From: Ancylobacter radicis
Lineage (GTDB): Bacteria; Pseudomonadota; Alphaproteobacteria; Rhizobiales; Xanthobacteraceae
DNA length: 64,000 nt
Assembly (NCBI RefSeq): GCF_018449475.1
Contig: NZ_JAHCQH010000017.1
Span: forward strand, 365,360-429,359
Direction: 5' to 3'
Below are positions 8,926 to 20,035 of this stretch, one piece after another. The number at the start of each line of letters is the position of its first letter. Positions within the stretch are counted from its first letter, which is position 1. The translations under genes were made by a program, and so were the position numbers. Below the pieces are notes generated by a model. That model had not been told where the DNA came from, searched no databases, and saw only the letters and a program-made list of their open reading frames with translations.

Positions 8926-9519
8926 ATGCGAGTGACGAACTGGGCAGCCGCGGCATTGATCGCCGCGCTGGGTTGGGTGGGTGCCGCGCCGGCCTCCGCG
9001 CAGACCATGGCCTTCAGCAATGTGTTCCCGAAGCCGTTCGATTTCGGCATCGGCCCGAAGAGTGGGTATGGCGGCTCGCCGATCCGCCGCACCACGGTAC
9101 GCTATGAGGGGCCCTATTCGCCCGGCACCGTCGTCATCAACACCGCCGAGCGCCGGCTCTATCTGGTGCAGCCCAATGGCATGGCGCTGAAATACGGCAT
9201 CGGCGTCGGCCGCGACGGCTTCCGCTGGTCGGGCGTGAAGACCATCACCCGCAAGGCCGAGTGGCCGGGCTGGACCCCGCCGCCGCAGATGCTGAAGCGC
9301 CGGCCGGACCTGCCGCGCTACATGCCGGGCGGCGTCGACAACCCGCTCGGCGCGCGCGCTATGTATCTGGGCTCCACGCTCTACCGCATCCACGGTTCGA
9401 ACGAGCCGGAGACGATCGGCCAGGCGGTGTCCTCGGGCTGCTTCCGCATGACCAATGACGACGTCACCGACCTGTATGAGCGCGTCGGCGTCGGCACCAA
9501 GGTCATCGTGCTGAACTGA
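8926..9519 (+). CDS. L,D-transpeptidase (YkuD domain)
   Basis: Periplasmic cysteine enzyme that forms 3-3 peptidoglycan crosslinks or attaches outer membrane proteins to peptidoglycan. From the ATG at 8926 the product has 197 residues with a signal peptide ending APASAQ; an in-frame GTG at 8911 and an ATG at 8857 are alternatives. The YkuD catalytic signature is complete: IHGSNEPETIGQAVSSGCFRM (about residues 162-182), with the conserved His, Ser-Gly-Cys nucleophile and Arg. The domain begins with VINTAERRLYLVQPNG. It is one of the short ErfK/YbiS-type proteins common in alphaproteobacteria. Confidence 0.93.
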   Translation: MRVTNWAAAALIAALGWVGAAPASAQTMAFSNVFPKPFDFGIGPKSGYGGSPIRRTTVRYEGPYSPGTVVINTAERRLYLVQPNGMALKYGIGVGRDGFRWSGVKTITRKAEWPGWTPPPQMLKRRPDLPRYMPGGVDNPLGARAMYLGSTLYRIHGSNEPETIGQAVSSGCFRMTNDDVTDLYERVGVGTKVIVLN

Positions 9520-9565
9520 AGACTGGGGGGCGGCGCGCGCGTCGCGTGGCGGCCCCTCCGTTTCC

Positions 9566-9752
9566 GTCATCCCCGGGGCAAGCCCGGGGATGACGATCCG
9601 TGTCGTCCCAGAGCGGCAGCCATCTGCGTGCTTCGAGGCCCAGCGTTGCCGGGCGCCTCAGCATGACGGATGAGGAGAGCGATACGGTCAATGGGCCTGT
9701 CGCGAGCTCGTCATCCTGAGGTGCCGGCCAAAGGCCAGCCTCGAAGGACGCA
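9566..9752. repeat. Cluster of palindromic intergenic repeats
   Basis: At 9566-9594 a perfect 12-bp palindrome (GTCATCCCCGGG, loop GCAAG, CCCGGGGATGAC) recurs elsewhere in the window. At 9625-9668 and 9709-9752 lie two inverted copies of a second element of about 44 bp. Its outer bases read CGTCATcCTGAGG and CCTCGAAGgACGCA, with variable centres. These are non-coding REP-like elements. The L,D-transpeptidase may use the first hairpin as its transcript end. Confidence 0.8.
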
Positions 9753-9794
9753 GGCCGCCCCGCCCCGAAGCGCCCCGCCGCCTGCGTGCGCCCC

Positions 9795-10175
9795 TCAGTG
9801 CCGGCGCACCGTGCCGGGCAGGTCGCGCGAGAGGTTCTTGGCGGCGAGTTCCTGCAGATAGCGGGGCCAGCGCGTCTCATGCTCGCGGCCAAGCTGATGG
9901 AACGTGTCCCAGGTGTAGATGCCGGTCGAGTGACCGTCGTCGAAGATCAGCCGCACCGCGTAATTGCCGACCGGGATCACCTCCTGCAGGCGCACCTCGC
10001 GCTTGCCCGAGACGAGCTGGCGGTCGGCCGGCGAATGGCCCTGCACCTCGGCCGAGGGGCTCTCGACCCGCAGATATTCCGCGCTCAGCGTGAAATTCGC
10101 GCCATCCTCGAAGGCGATGGTCAGCGCGCTCTTGTCCTTGTGGACCTTGATCTCCGTCGGCCAGGCGTCGGTCAT
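9795..10175 (-). CDS. DUF971 (gamma-butyrobetaine hydroxylase-like N-terminal) protein
   Basis: Small protein of 126 residues. The start at 10175 is preceded by AGAGGAA, and MTDAWPTEIKVHKDKSALTI is the typical beginning of this family. WDTFHQLGREHETRWPRYLQEL (about residues 90-112) and the earlier YLRVESPSAEVQGH loop match DUF971. The fold occurs as the N-terminal Zn-binding domain of gamma-butyrobetaine hydroxylase and as stand-alone proteins often near Fe-S or molybdenum-cofactor genes; here moaA is divergent. The exact function of stand-alone DUF971 is not established. Confidence 0.88.
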   Translation of the reverse strand: MTDAWPTEIKVHKDKSALTIAFEDGANFTLSAEYLRVESPSAEVQGHSPADRQLVSGKREVRLQEVIPVGNYAVRLIFDDGHSTGIYTWDTFHQLGREHETRWPRYLQELAAKNLSRDLPGTVRRH

Positions 10176-10409
10176 GGCGTTTCCTCTTGCTTGTCCCTGC
10201 GCGTGCGTCCCCCACATAGAGGCGGCGAGCCTGCTCGCCAAGGCGTCGTCTGCGTGCGCGCCGGGAAGACCTCACTCGCATGTGAGCGTCAAGTGGCGCT
10301 GGCAATCGCCCGATAGGGGTCAGCGCCTTGGCACTGCCCTCAGGACCGATTAGAAATGATTGAAATTGACGCCACTTAAGCCCGTCAGGGCGGCGTCCGG
10401 GAGCGAAGC

Positions 10410-11456
10410 GTGATCGGTACGGAAGCCCTCATCGACCAGTTCCAGCGGGAAGCGCCGCGCGCCCCGCTGGTCGACACGTTCGGGCGGGCCGTGACCTATC
10501 TGCGCGTCTCGGTCACCGACCGCTGCGATTTCCGCTGTGTGTACTGCATGGCGGAACACATGACGTTCCTGCCCAAGCCCGAATTGCTGACGCTGGAAGA
10601 ACTCGACCGGCTGTGCTCGGCCTTCGTCGCGCGCGGCGTGAAGAAGCTGCGCCTCACCGGCGGCGAACCGCTGGTGCGCCGGGATGTGATGACCCTGTTC
10701 CGCTCCATCTCGCGCCACCTCGATTCGGGCGCGCTGGAGGAGCTGACGCTCACCACCAACGGCTCGCAGCTCGCCCGTTTCGCCGGTGATCTCGCCGCCT
10801 GCGGCGTCAAGCGCATCAATGTCTCGCTCGACACGCTGGACCCCGCCCGCTTCCGTGCGCTGACCCGCTGGGGCGACCTCTCCAAGGTGCTCGCCGGCAT
10901 CGACGCGGCGCAGAACGCCGGCATCCATGTGAAGCTCAACGCCGTGGCGCTGGCCGGCGAGAACGAGGACGAGATTCCCGCGCTGGTCGAGTGGGCCCAT
11001 GGCCGGAACATGGACGTCTCGCTGATCGAGGTCATGCCGCTGGGCGAGACTGGCGCCGAGCGCATCGACCAGTATCTGCCGCTCTCCACCGTGCGCGCCC
11101 GCCTCGCCCAACGCTGGACGCTGGAGGACATTCCGTTCCGCACCGGTGGTCCCGCGCGCTACGTGTCGATCAAGGAGACCGGCGGGCGGCTCGGCTTCAT
11201 CACCCCGCTGACGCATAATTTCTGCGAGGGCTGCAACCGCGTGCGCGTCACCTGCACCGGCACGCTCTATATGTGCCTCGGCCAGGACGACGCAGCGGAT
11301 CTGCGCACGCCGCTGCGCGCCTCCGAGAGCGACGAGACGCTGCATGCGGCGCTCGACGACGCGATTTTCCGCAAGCCCAAGGGGCACGATTTCGTGATCG
11401 ACCGCCCCGGCCAGGCCCCGGCCCTGCGCCGCCACATGAGCGTCACCGGCGGCTGA
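10410..11456 (+). CDS. moaA: GTP 3',8-cyclase MoaA
   Basis: Radical-SAM enzyme catalysing the first step of molybdenum cofactor synthesis, converting GTP to (8S)-3',8-cyclo-7,8-dihydroguanosine 5'-triphosphate. The product has 348 residues from a GTG start with GGGAG upstream. CDFRCVYCM (about residue 39) supplies the SAM-type 4Fe-4S cluster; [19 protein letters not shown] (about residues 271-289) supplies the second cluster. The conserved GG terminus is present (MSVTGG). [11 protein letters not shown] is the SAM-binding motif. Its product is needed by the Mo-dependent dehydrogenase at 35.7-38.4 kb. It is divergent from DUF971 with 234 bp between; I saw no Moco riboswitch. Confidence 0.97.
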   Translation: MIGTEALIDQFQREAPRAPLVDTFGRAVTYLRVSVTDRCDFRCVYCMAEHMTFLPKPELLTLEELDRLCSAFVARGVKKLRLTGGEPLVRRDVMTLFRSISRHLDSGALEELTLTTNGSQLARFAGDLAACGVKRINVSLDTLDPARFRALTRWGDLSKVLAGIDAAQNAGIHVKLNAVALAGENEDEIPALVEWAHGRNMDVSLIEVMPLGETGAERIDQYLPLSTVRARLAQRWTLEDIPFRTGGPARYVSIKETGGRLGFITPLTHNFCEGCNRVRVTCTGTLYMCLGQDDAADLRTPLRASESDETLHAALDDAIFRKPKGHDFVIDRPGQAPALRRHMSVTGG

Positions 11457-11544
11457 GCCGCCCGCCCTTCCCGCCCGCTGCATGGGTGCTGCCCGCCACG
11501 CATTATTGCTGCGTTGCAACAGGATGTGCATAGCTCTCGCTTAT

Positions 11545-11562
11545 CCGTACGGCTACGTACGT
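11545..11562. promoter_or_regulatory. Tandem short palindromes upstream of MFS gene
   Basis: CCGTACGG (11545-11552) and ACGTACGT (11555-11562) are two perfect 8-bp palindromes 30 bp before the MFS start. They could be a repressor site, but no regulator gene is adjacent. Confidence 0.35.
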
Positions 11563-11592
11563 CTTCCCTGATTCACATCGACGAGATCGACC

Positions 11593-12792
11593 ATGCAGCT
11601 CCCGCTGTTGGCCTTGGCCATGGCTTCCTTCGGTATCGGCACCACCGAATTCGTCATCATGGGCCTCCTGCCCGAAGTGGCGGCCGATCTCGGCGTGAGC
11701 ATCCCGGCGGCGGGGCTGCTGGTCACGGGCTATGCGCTGGGCGTGGTCGTGGGGGCGCCCATCGTCGCCGTCATCACCAATTCCCTGCCGCGCAAGGCGA
11801 CCCTGATGGGTCTGGCCAGCATGTTCGTGCTCGGCAATTTCCTCTGCGCCATCGCCCCGGACTACTGGTTCCTGATGGCGGCGCGCGTCGTCACCGCCTT
11901 CTGCCATGGCGCCTTCTTCGGCATCGGCGCCGTCGTGGCGGCGAACCTCGTCCCGGCTAACCAGCGCGCCAGCGCCATCGCGCTGATGTTCGCGGGGCTG
12001 ACGCTGGCCAATGTGCTGGGCGTCCCGCTCGGCACCGCGCTCGGCCAGGCCTGGGGCTGGCGTTCGACTTTCTGGGCCGTGGTGGCGATCGGCATTCTCG
12101 CGGTCAGCGCCATCGCGCTCTGGGTGCCCCGCGACATTCCCCATTCCGCCGGCAACATCCTCAGGGAATTCGCCGTTCTCAAGCGCCCGCAGGTCATCCT
12201 GACCATGCTGATGAGCGTGCTCGCCTCGGCCAGCCTGTTCACCGTGTTCACCTATATCGCCCCGCTGCTGCGCGATGTGACCGGGCTCGATGCCCATACC
12301 GTCACTTATGTACTGCTGCTGTTCGGGGTCGGCATCACCATCGGCAACATCCTGGGCGGGCGCCTCGCCGACTGGCGGCTGATGCCCTCGCTGATGGCGA
12401 GCTTCATCGGCCTCGCCATCGTCATGGTCGCCATGGTGTTCACCAGTGCCTTCGTGGTGGCCGCCATCGCCACCGTCTTTGTGTGGGGCATCCTCGTCTT
12501 CGCCGTGGTGCCGCCAATCCAGACCCGCGTGGTGGACGCCGCGGTCGGCGCGCCGAACCTCGCCTCGACGCTCAATCAGGGCGCCTTCAACCTCGGCAAT
12601 GCCGCCGGCGCGTGGATTGGCGGCGCGGCCATCACGGTCGGCATCGGCTATGCGGAACTGCCCTGGGTCGGGGCGGGACTCGCCGTGGGCGCGCTCGGCC
12701 TGTGCATGGTCTCGCAGGCGCTGGAGCGTCGCGACGGCGGGCTGGTGGCGCTCGGCGACGACGCGGGCGAGACGCCATGCGAGGAATGCTGA
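11593..12792 (+). CDS. MFS transporter, DHA1 (AraJ-like) family
   Basis: Inner-membrane drug:H+ antiporter-type exporter of 399 residues with about twelve hydrophobic segments. FGIGTTEFVIMGLLPEVAADL in TM1 and the motif-C-like GVPLGTALGQAWGWRSTFW (about residues 139-157) are characteristic of the arabinose efflux permease/DHA1 group. A motif-A-like loop is present as NSLPRKATL. Substrate cannot be assigned. It lies after moaA but with 136 bp and its own palindromic upstream region, so it is likely transcribed separately. Confidence 0.87.
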   Translation: MQLPLLALAMASFGIGTTEFVIMGLLPEVAADLGVSIPAAGLLVTGYALGVVVGAPIVAVITNSLPRKATLMGLASMFVLGNFLCAIAPDYWFLMAARVVTAFCHGAFFGIGAVVAANLVPANQRASAIALMFAGLTLANVLGVPLGTALGQAWGWRSTFWAVVAIGILAVSAIALWVPRDIPHSAGNILREFAVLKRPQVILTMLMSVLASASLFTVFTYIAPLLRDVTGLDAHTVTYVLLLFGVGITIGNILGGRLADWRLMPSLMASFIGLAIVMVAMVFTSAFVVAAIATVFVWGILVFAVVPPIQTRVVDAAVGAPNLASTLNQGAFNLGNAAGAWIGGAAITVGIGYAELPWVGAGLAVGALGLCMVSQALERRDGGLVALGDDAGETPCEEC

Positions 12793-12906
12793 GCTGACCC
12801 GCAAGTAACGCGGGGCCCAGGACAGGTTTGCGTAAGGTCTCGTCTTTATTCCGACGTGATCGGCGGGCTTTTATGCCTCCTCACCTCTTTCGGTTTTCGC
12901 GTCCCC

Positions 12907-13845
12907 ATGCACTCCTCGACACTCCTGCGCCGCGGCATCCTCCTGATGATCGCGGGCTCCTGCGTCTTCGCGGCGAATGACGCCTTCTCCAAGCTCGCGC
13001 TGGCCCAGATTCCGCCCTCGCAGATCCTCGCGGTGCGCGGCGTGATCGCGATCAGCGTTCTGCTCGCGGTGCTCGGCTGGAAGGGCGAAGCGCCGATGCT
13101 GCGCTACGCGCTGGACTGGCGCGTGCTGCTGCGCGGCGCGACCGAGGCCGTGGTCGCCGTGCTGTTCATCACCGCCATCGTCTCCATGTCGATCGGCGAC
13201 GCCACCGCGATCGTGCAGATCGCCCCGCTCGCCACCATGGCGGCGGCCGTGATGTTCTTCGGCTCGCGGATCAACTGGAAAGAGTGGGTCGCTGTCGGCA
13301 TCGGCTTTGTCGGCGTCACGCTGATCATCAAGCCGGGCACCTCGGCTTTCGACTCCATGGCGCTGCTGCCGCTGGCGGCGGCCCTGCTGATGGCCTTCCG
13401 CGATTTCGTCACCGGGCGCATCGGCACACATGTGCCGACGCTGGTCGTCACCTTCACCACCGCCGGCATCGGCATGCTGATCGGCTTCGCCGGCAGCGCG
13501 GTGGAGGAATGGCACGCGCTCGATCTGACCACGCTGGGCTATCTGCTGGCCGGCAGCGTCTCGCTGATCGGCGGCCATATGCTCACCATCGCCGCCTTCC
13601 GCGGCAACGACCCGGCGGTCATCGCCCCGTTCCGCTATGTCTCGGTGCTCTGCGCGGTCGGCCTCTCCGCCGGCCTGTTCAACGCCCTGCCCGATCTGGT
13701 CTCGATCGGCGGCATGGCGCTGATCATGGCGGCGGGTCTTTATTCGATGAGCCAGCACCGCCCGGCGCCGCGGGTGAAGGTCGACCTCGTGCCCAAGCCT
13801 GTGGCGCTCGACACGCTCCCGGACGAGCCGCGCAAAGCGGCCTGA
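12907..13845 (+). CDS. EamA/DMT-family permease
   Basis: Membrane protein with ten predicted helices and two EamA repeats, as in the drug/metabolite transporter superfamily. From the ATG at 12907 it has 312 residues; an in-frame GTG at 12856 would add 17. Neither start has a good ribosome site. The first repeat starts GILLMIAGSCVFAANDAFSKLAL, the second near MALLPLAAALLMAFRDFVTG. These proteins export amino acids or other metabolites, or are of unknown substrate. It ends at a strong terminator shared with the convergent TRAP receptor gene. Confidence 0.87.
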   Translation: MHSSTLLRRGILLMIAGSCVFAANDAFSKLALAQIPPSQILAVRGVIAISVLLAVLGWKGEAPMLRYALDWRVLLRGATEAVVAVLFITAIVSMSIGDATAIVQIAPLATMAAAVMFFGSRINWKEWVAVGIGFVGVTLIIKPGTSAFDSMALLPLAAALLMAFRDFVTGRIGTHVPTLVVTFTTAGIGMLIGFAGSAVEEWHALDLTTLGYLLAGSVSLIGGHMLTIAAFRGNDPAVIAPFRYVSVLCAVGLSAGLFNALPDLVSIGGMALIMAAGLYSMSQHRPAPRVKVDLVPKPVALDTLPDEPRKAA

Positions 13846-13897
13846 CGCCTGAAGACGGCCTGACATCCGAAGGCCGCCTCACAGCCTCGGCAACGCA

Positions 13898-13925
13898 AAA
13901 GGGCCGCCCCGAAGGGCGGCCCTTT
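13898..13925. terminator. Bidirectional rho-independent terminator
   Basis: AAAGGGCCGCCCC and GGGCGGCCCTTT pair around a GAA loop, with A- and T-rich arms. It separates the convergent EamA and first TRAP receptor genes. Confidence 0.9.
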
Positions 13926-13947
13926 GTCGTTTCAGCGTAGCAATGGA

Positions 13948-15048
13948 TCAGCCGCGCGTGCGGGCCCGGATCATGTACCCGTCATAGGGGTATTCGCCGA
14001 CCTGCCACCACAGATACTCCTCGTTGCGGAACGCCAGCATCGAGTCGTAGATCTTCTTGAAGTCCTCGTTCTTGGTCGAAATCTCGCCCATGAGCGCGGT
14101 GTTTTCCTTGTAGGCGGCATCCATGATGTCGGCCGGGAAGGCGCGAAGCTGCGCCCCGCCCGCCACCAGACGGCGCAGCGCGCCGGGGTTGCGCGCGTCA
14201 TATTTCGCCAGCATGTCGGAATTGGCATAGGCCGCCGCCGCCTCGAACGCCGCCTGATAGGCGCGCGGCAGCTCGTTCCAGGCCGCCAGATTGGCGACGA
14301 AATGGATGGTCGGGCCACCTTCCCACCAGCCGGGATAATAGTAATAGGGCGCCACCCGGTTGAAGCCGAGCTTCTCGTCATCGACCGGGCCGACGAACTC
14401 GGCCGCGTCGATCGTGCCCTTTTCCAGCGCCGGATAGATGTCGCCGCCGGCCAGGTTCTGCGGCACCAGACCGAGGCGCGAGAGCACCTGGCCGGCAATG
14501 CCCGGCAGGCGCATCTTCAGGCCCTTGATGTCTTCGAGCGTCTTGATCTCCTTGCGGAACCAGCCGCCCATCTGCGCGCCGGTATTGCCGCCGGCAAAGC
14601 CGATGACGCCGGACTTGGCGAGGAAGGCGTTCTGCAGCTCGTTGCCGCCGCCATGATAGAGCCACGCCGTCTGCATCCGCGCATTGAGCCCGAAGGGCAG
14701 CGTGGTGAAGGGCGCATAGGCCGGGTTCTTGCCGATATAGTAATAGAGCGCCGTCTGGCTCATCTCGACCGTGCGGTTCTGCACCGCGTCCAGCGCCTGC
14801 AGGCCGGGCACGATCTCGCCGGGCGCGAAAACGTCGATGGTGAAGCGCCCGTCGGTCGCCTCGCCGACATATTTCGACAGCAGCACCGAGGCGCCATAGA
14901 TGGTGTCGAGCGTCTTCGGGTAACTGGAGGTGAGGCGCCAGCGGATCGGCGGCGCGCTCTGGGCGATGGCGGGCGCGGCGATCGTCGAGGCGGCGGCGGC
15001 GAGGCCGGCGCCCTGGAGCAGCCGGCGGCGGGAAGTCGGGGTCGTCAT
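13948..15048 (-). CDS. TRAP transporter DctP-type solute receptor, copy 1 (Tat signal)
   Basis: Periplasmic substrate-binding subunit of a TRAP transporter, 366 residues. The N-terminus MTTPTSRRRLLQGAG followed by a hydrophobic stretch and APAIAQSAP is a twin-arginine signal. [35 protein letters not shown] and the long [26 protein letters not shown] (split over residues 150-180) are typical of the TakP/mannitol-chloroaromatic DctP branch. That branch binds 2-oxo acids or related carboxylates and often forms dimers. It is the last of three tandem paralogues, 49 bp after copy 2. No DctQ or DctM gene is in the cluster. Confidence 0.92.
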   Translation of the reverse strand: MTTPTSRRRLLQGAGLAAAASTIAAPAIAQSAPPIRWRLTSSYPKTLDTIYGASVLLSKYVGEATDGRFTIDVFAPGEIVPGLQALDAVQNRTVEMSQTALYYYIGKNPAYAPFTTLPFGLNARMQTAWLYHGGGNELQNAFLAKSGVIGFAGGNTGAQMGGWFRKEIKTLEDIKGLKMRLPGIAGQVLSRLGLVPQNLAGGDIYPALEKGTIDAAEFVGPVDDEKLGFNRVAPYYYYPGWWEGGPTIHFVANLAAWNELPRAYQAAFEAAAAYANSDMLAKYDARNPGALRRLVAGGAQLRAFPADIMDAAYKENTALMGEISTKNEDFKKIYDSMLAFRNEEYLWWQVGEYPYDGYMIRARTRG

Positions 15049-15097
15049 GGCGGTTCCTTTTGCTTTTCTTGTCGCGGCCGCGCGGGGCAGCCGTGCC

Positions 15098-16222
15098 TCA
15101 GCCCTTGGTGCGGGCGCGGATCATGTAGCCGTCATAGGGGTATTCGCCGACCTGCCACCACAGATACTCCTCGTTACGGAAGGCGAGGAGCGCGTCCATG
15201 ATCTTCTTGAAGCCGGCATTCTTGGCGCCGATCTCGGCATAAAGCTCGTTCGTGGCCGCGTAGGAGGCGTCGATGAAGCTCTGCGGGAAGGGGCGAAGCT
15301 GCGCCCCCGCCGCCACCAGCCGGCGCAGCGCCGCCGGGTTGCGGGCGTCGTATTTCGCCAGCATGTCGGCATTGGCATAGGCGGTGGCCGCCTCGAAGAT
15401 CGCCTGATAGGCCTTGGGCAGCTCGTTCCATTTGCTGCGGTTGACGACGACATTCATCGTCGGCCCGCCATCCCACCAGCCGGGATAATAGTAATAGGGC
15501 GCGACCTTCACGAAGCCGAGCTTCTCGTCATCATAAGGCCCGACCCATTCGCAGGCGTCGATCGTGCCCTTTTCCAGCGCGGCATAAATATCGCCAGGCG
15601 CGATCTGCTGCGGCACCACGCCGAGCTTGGCCACCACCTGCCCGGCAATGCCGCCGATGCGGAATTTCAGCCCCTTGAAGTCGGCGAGGTCCTTCACTTC
15701 CTTGCGGAACCAGCCGCCCATCTGGGTGCCGGTATTGCCGCCGAGGAAGCCGACGAGGTTGTATTTCGCCAGCACCTCGTCCTGCAGCTCGCGCCCGCCG
15801 CCATGGTAGTACCAGGCATTCTGCTGGCGGGCATTGAGCCCGAACGGCACGGTGGTGAAGCAGGCGAAGCTCGGATCCTTGCCGAGATAGTAATAGAGCG
15901 GGGTCTGGGCGACCTCGACCGTGCCGTTCTGCACCGCGTCGAGCGCCTGAAGCCCCGGCACGATCTCGCCGGCCGCGTAGTTCTGGATGACGAAGCGCCC
16001 GTCGGTCGCCTCGCTCACATATTTGGACACCAGCTCATTGGCGCCGAAGATCGCGTCCAGCACCTTGGGCACGCTGGAGGTGAGGCGCCAGCGCAGCTGC
16101 GGCGCGCTCTGGGCGATGGCGGGAGCCGCAACGGCGGTGACGGCGGCGGTGGTCGCGAGACCGGCGCCGCGCAGGACGGCCCGACGCCCGAGCGCCGCGC
16201 CTTTCGGGGACTGCTGTGTCAT
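15098..16222 (-). CDS. TRAP transporter DctP-type solute receptor, copy 2 (Tat signal)
   Basis: Second paralogue, 374 residues, started at 16222 where AGGAAAG lies nine bases upstream; the longer in-frame form adds a Cys/Arg-rich tail unlike a signal. The Tat motif is weaker (LGRRAVLRGAG). The body keeps [36 protein letters not shown] and the WWDGGPTMN and NEEYLWWQVGEYPYDGYM stretches shared with copy 1. Copy 1 and copy 2 share long identical DNA runs near their 3' ends (for example around 13980-14030 and 15120-15170), suggesting recent duplication or gene conversion. Ligand unknown. Confidence 0.92.
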   Translation of the reverse strand: MTQQSPKGAALGRRAVLRGAGLATTAAVTAVAAPAIAQSAPQLRWRLTSSVPKVLDAIFGANELVSKYVSEATDGRFVIQNYAAGEIVPGLQALDAVQNGTVEVAQTPLYYYLGKDPSFACFTTVPFGLNARQQNAWYYHGGGRELQDEVLAKYNLVGFLGGNTGTQMGGWFRKEVKDLADFKGLKFRIGGIAGQVVAKLGVVPQQIAPGDIYAALEKGTIDACEWVGPYDDEKLGFVKVAPYYYYPGWWDGGPTMNVVVNRSKWNELPKAYQAIFEAATAYANADMLAKYDARNPAALRRLVAAGAQLRPFPQSFIDASYAATNELYAEIGAKNAGFKKIMDALLAFRNEEYLWWQVGEYPYDGYMIRARTKG

Positions 16223-16290
16223 GGCGGGCTTTCCTGTCACTTCCGGCCGGACGATGCAACCGCAACGCCGTTGCAGCCGCATCAAATGAA

Positions 16291-16315
16291 GATGCCCGGG
16301 AAGGCCCCGGGCATC
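16291..16315 (-). terminator. Hairpin after TRAP receptor copy 3
   Basis: GATGCCCGGG pairs perfectly with CCCGGGCATC around a five-base loop, followed on the minus strand by TTCATTTG. It may end or attenuate transcription from copy 3 before copy 2. The U-tract is poor, so partial read-through is plausible. Confidence 0.55.
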
Positions 16316-16335
16316 GCATCTCCTGATCCACCCTC

Positions 16336-16392
16336 ATGGCCGGGCCTGACCCGGCCATCCATACCGTGGATCCCCGGGTCAGGCCCGGGGAT
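16336..16392. repeat. Composite palindromic repeat element
   Basis: Two palindromes in series: ATGGCCGG-N7-CCGGCCAT (16336-16358) and ATCCCCGGG-N5-CCCGGGGAT (16370-16392). The same pair in the same order is found at 23235-23317, and the second half alone at 9566. It lies between two TRAP receptor genes. Confidence 0.8.
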
Positions 16393-16403
16393 GAGGTAGA
16401 GCC

Positions 16404-17519
<1,116 letters not shown>

Positions 17520-17752
17520 TCACGGCGCGGTTGGCGCATTGGCGCGCTTCCACACACGATTTTCTGTTCGACCTAACTGGTACGCCACGGATTTCCGCAA
17601 CGCAACGGCGCCTTATGTGCGCCTTTTGTCGAGGGGTGCGCCGACCCTCGAAAACACCGAGGAACACCGCAAGAACGCTTGCTGGCAACAATGTTCTTGT
17701 TTTGTTCGGCTCAGTACTCTACCGTGCGGTCATCAATAACGAGGACCATGAG

Positions 17753-18580
17753 ATGACCGGCAAGGGCGAGGCCTTTCGGGCGCTGCATCACGCGCCCGAA
17801 GCGTTCATCATTCCGAACCCGTGGGATGTCAGCACGGCGCGCATCATGGCCACGCTCGGCTATCGCGCCCTTGCCACCACCAGCGCGGGGCTCGCCTTCT
17901 CCATGGGCGTCGCCGACGGCAAGCTCACGCCGCAGATGATCCTCGATCATTGCGCGATCATGGTGCGCGCCACCGATCTGCCGGTGTCGGCCGATCTGGA
18001 AAAGGGGCTGGGCGACAGCCCCGAGAGCAGCGCGCAGACCATCCGCGCCGCCGCCGCCCTCGGGCTGGCGGGCGGCTCGCTAGAAGATCACACGGGCGAT
18101 CCGGCCGCGCCGATCTATGATCTGTCGCTTGCCACCGAGCGCATCGCCGCCGCGGCCGAAGCGCGCGACAGCCTGCCGGCCGATTTCGTGCTGACCGCCC
18201 GCGCGGAAAACTACCTCTGGGGACGCCCGGATCTCGACGACACCATCGCCCGGCTCCTTGCGTTCGAGGCGGCCGGCGCCGATGTGCTCTACGCCCCCGG
18301 CCTGCCCAGCCTTGAGGCCATTCGCACCGTCTGCGCGGCGCTGTCCCGGCCGGTCAATGTCGTGGTCGGCATCGGCCCGGCGCGCTTCACGCGGGACGAA
18401 CTGACGGAGGCCGGCGTCAAGCGCATCAGCATCGGCTCCAGTCTCGCCCGGCTGGCCTATGGCGAGACCGCCCGCACCGCGCGCGACATGCTGCGGGACG
18501 GGCGGTTCGATTTTCTCGACCGGGCGATGGGATTTGCCGAGATCGAGGCGTTCTTTGCGCCATTCGAGGAGCGGGGCTGA
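17753..18580 (+). CDS. Isocitrate lyase/PEP mutase family enzyme
   Basis: Cytoplasmic TIM-barrel enzyme of 275 residues. The start at 17753 follows CGAGGA at good spacing; a longer frame upstream lacks support. IIPNPWDVSTARIMATLGYRA, PVSADLEKGLGDSPE and GGSLEDHTGDP match the phosphonopyruvate hydrolase/2-methylisocitrate lyase-like superfamily. The catalytic K-K-C-G loop of true isocitrate lyases is not visible, so it is more likely a C-C or P-C lyase acting on an oxaloacetate- or phosphonopyruvate-like substrate. A 2-oxo acid or carboxylate link to the divergent TRAP receptors is a reasonable but unproven inference. Confidence 0.8.
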   Translation: MTGKGEAFRALHHAPEAFIIPNPWDVSTARIMATLGYRALATTSAGLAFSMGVADGKLTPQMILDHCAIMVRATDLPVSADLEKGLGDSPESSAQTIRAAAALGLAGGSLEDHTGDPAAPIYDLSLATERIAAAAEARDSLPADFVLTARAENYLWGRPDLDDTIARLLAFEAAGADVLYAPGLPSLEAIRTVCAALSRPVNVVVGIGPARFTRDELTEAGVKRISIGSSLARLAYGETARTARDMLRDGRFDFLDRAMGFAEIEAFFAPFEERG

Positions 18581-18586
18581 CGCCCC

Positions 18587-19792
<1,206 letters not shown>

Positions 19793-20035
19793 GATCGCCT
19801 CCTGACTGGATCCGTTCCAAGGGTGAGACACCACAGTTGAAGCAGCGTCAACCCGGCGCCGTCTGTCACGCGATTGAAGCCGCCAATGACGGCCGGGATG
19901 CTCACGGAACGCTCAGCTAGACTTTATGGCTAGGAATGAAGCAGCCCCCGTTGCGTTATATTTGGAAATAATGCCAGCATGGGTGGCCGGTAAAAAAACA
20001 AACAACCGGCTGGTACCATCTCAGAGGGGAATAAC

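Noticed and set aside
9566..9752. Short repeats considered as a CRISPR array
   Set aside because: The units are palindromic, few, and in inverted orientation, with no regular spacers; no cas genes are in the window.
10176..10409. Possible molybdenum-cofactor riboswitch before moaA
   Set aside because: I could not draw the conserved Moco RNA folds; only ordinary GC-rich short stems are present.
17730..17737. TCATCAAT upstream of the PEP mutase-like gene as a further LysR-type site
   Set aside because: It matches only the outer flank and lacks the ATGAG-N5-CTCAT pairing, and it overlaps the ribosome-binding region.
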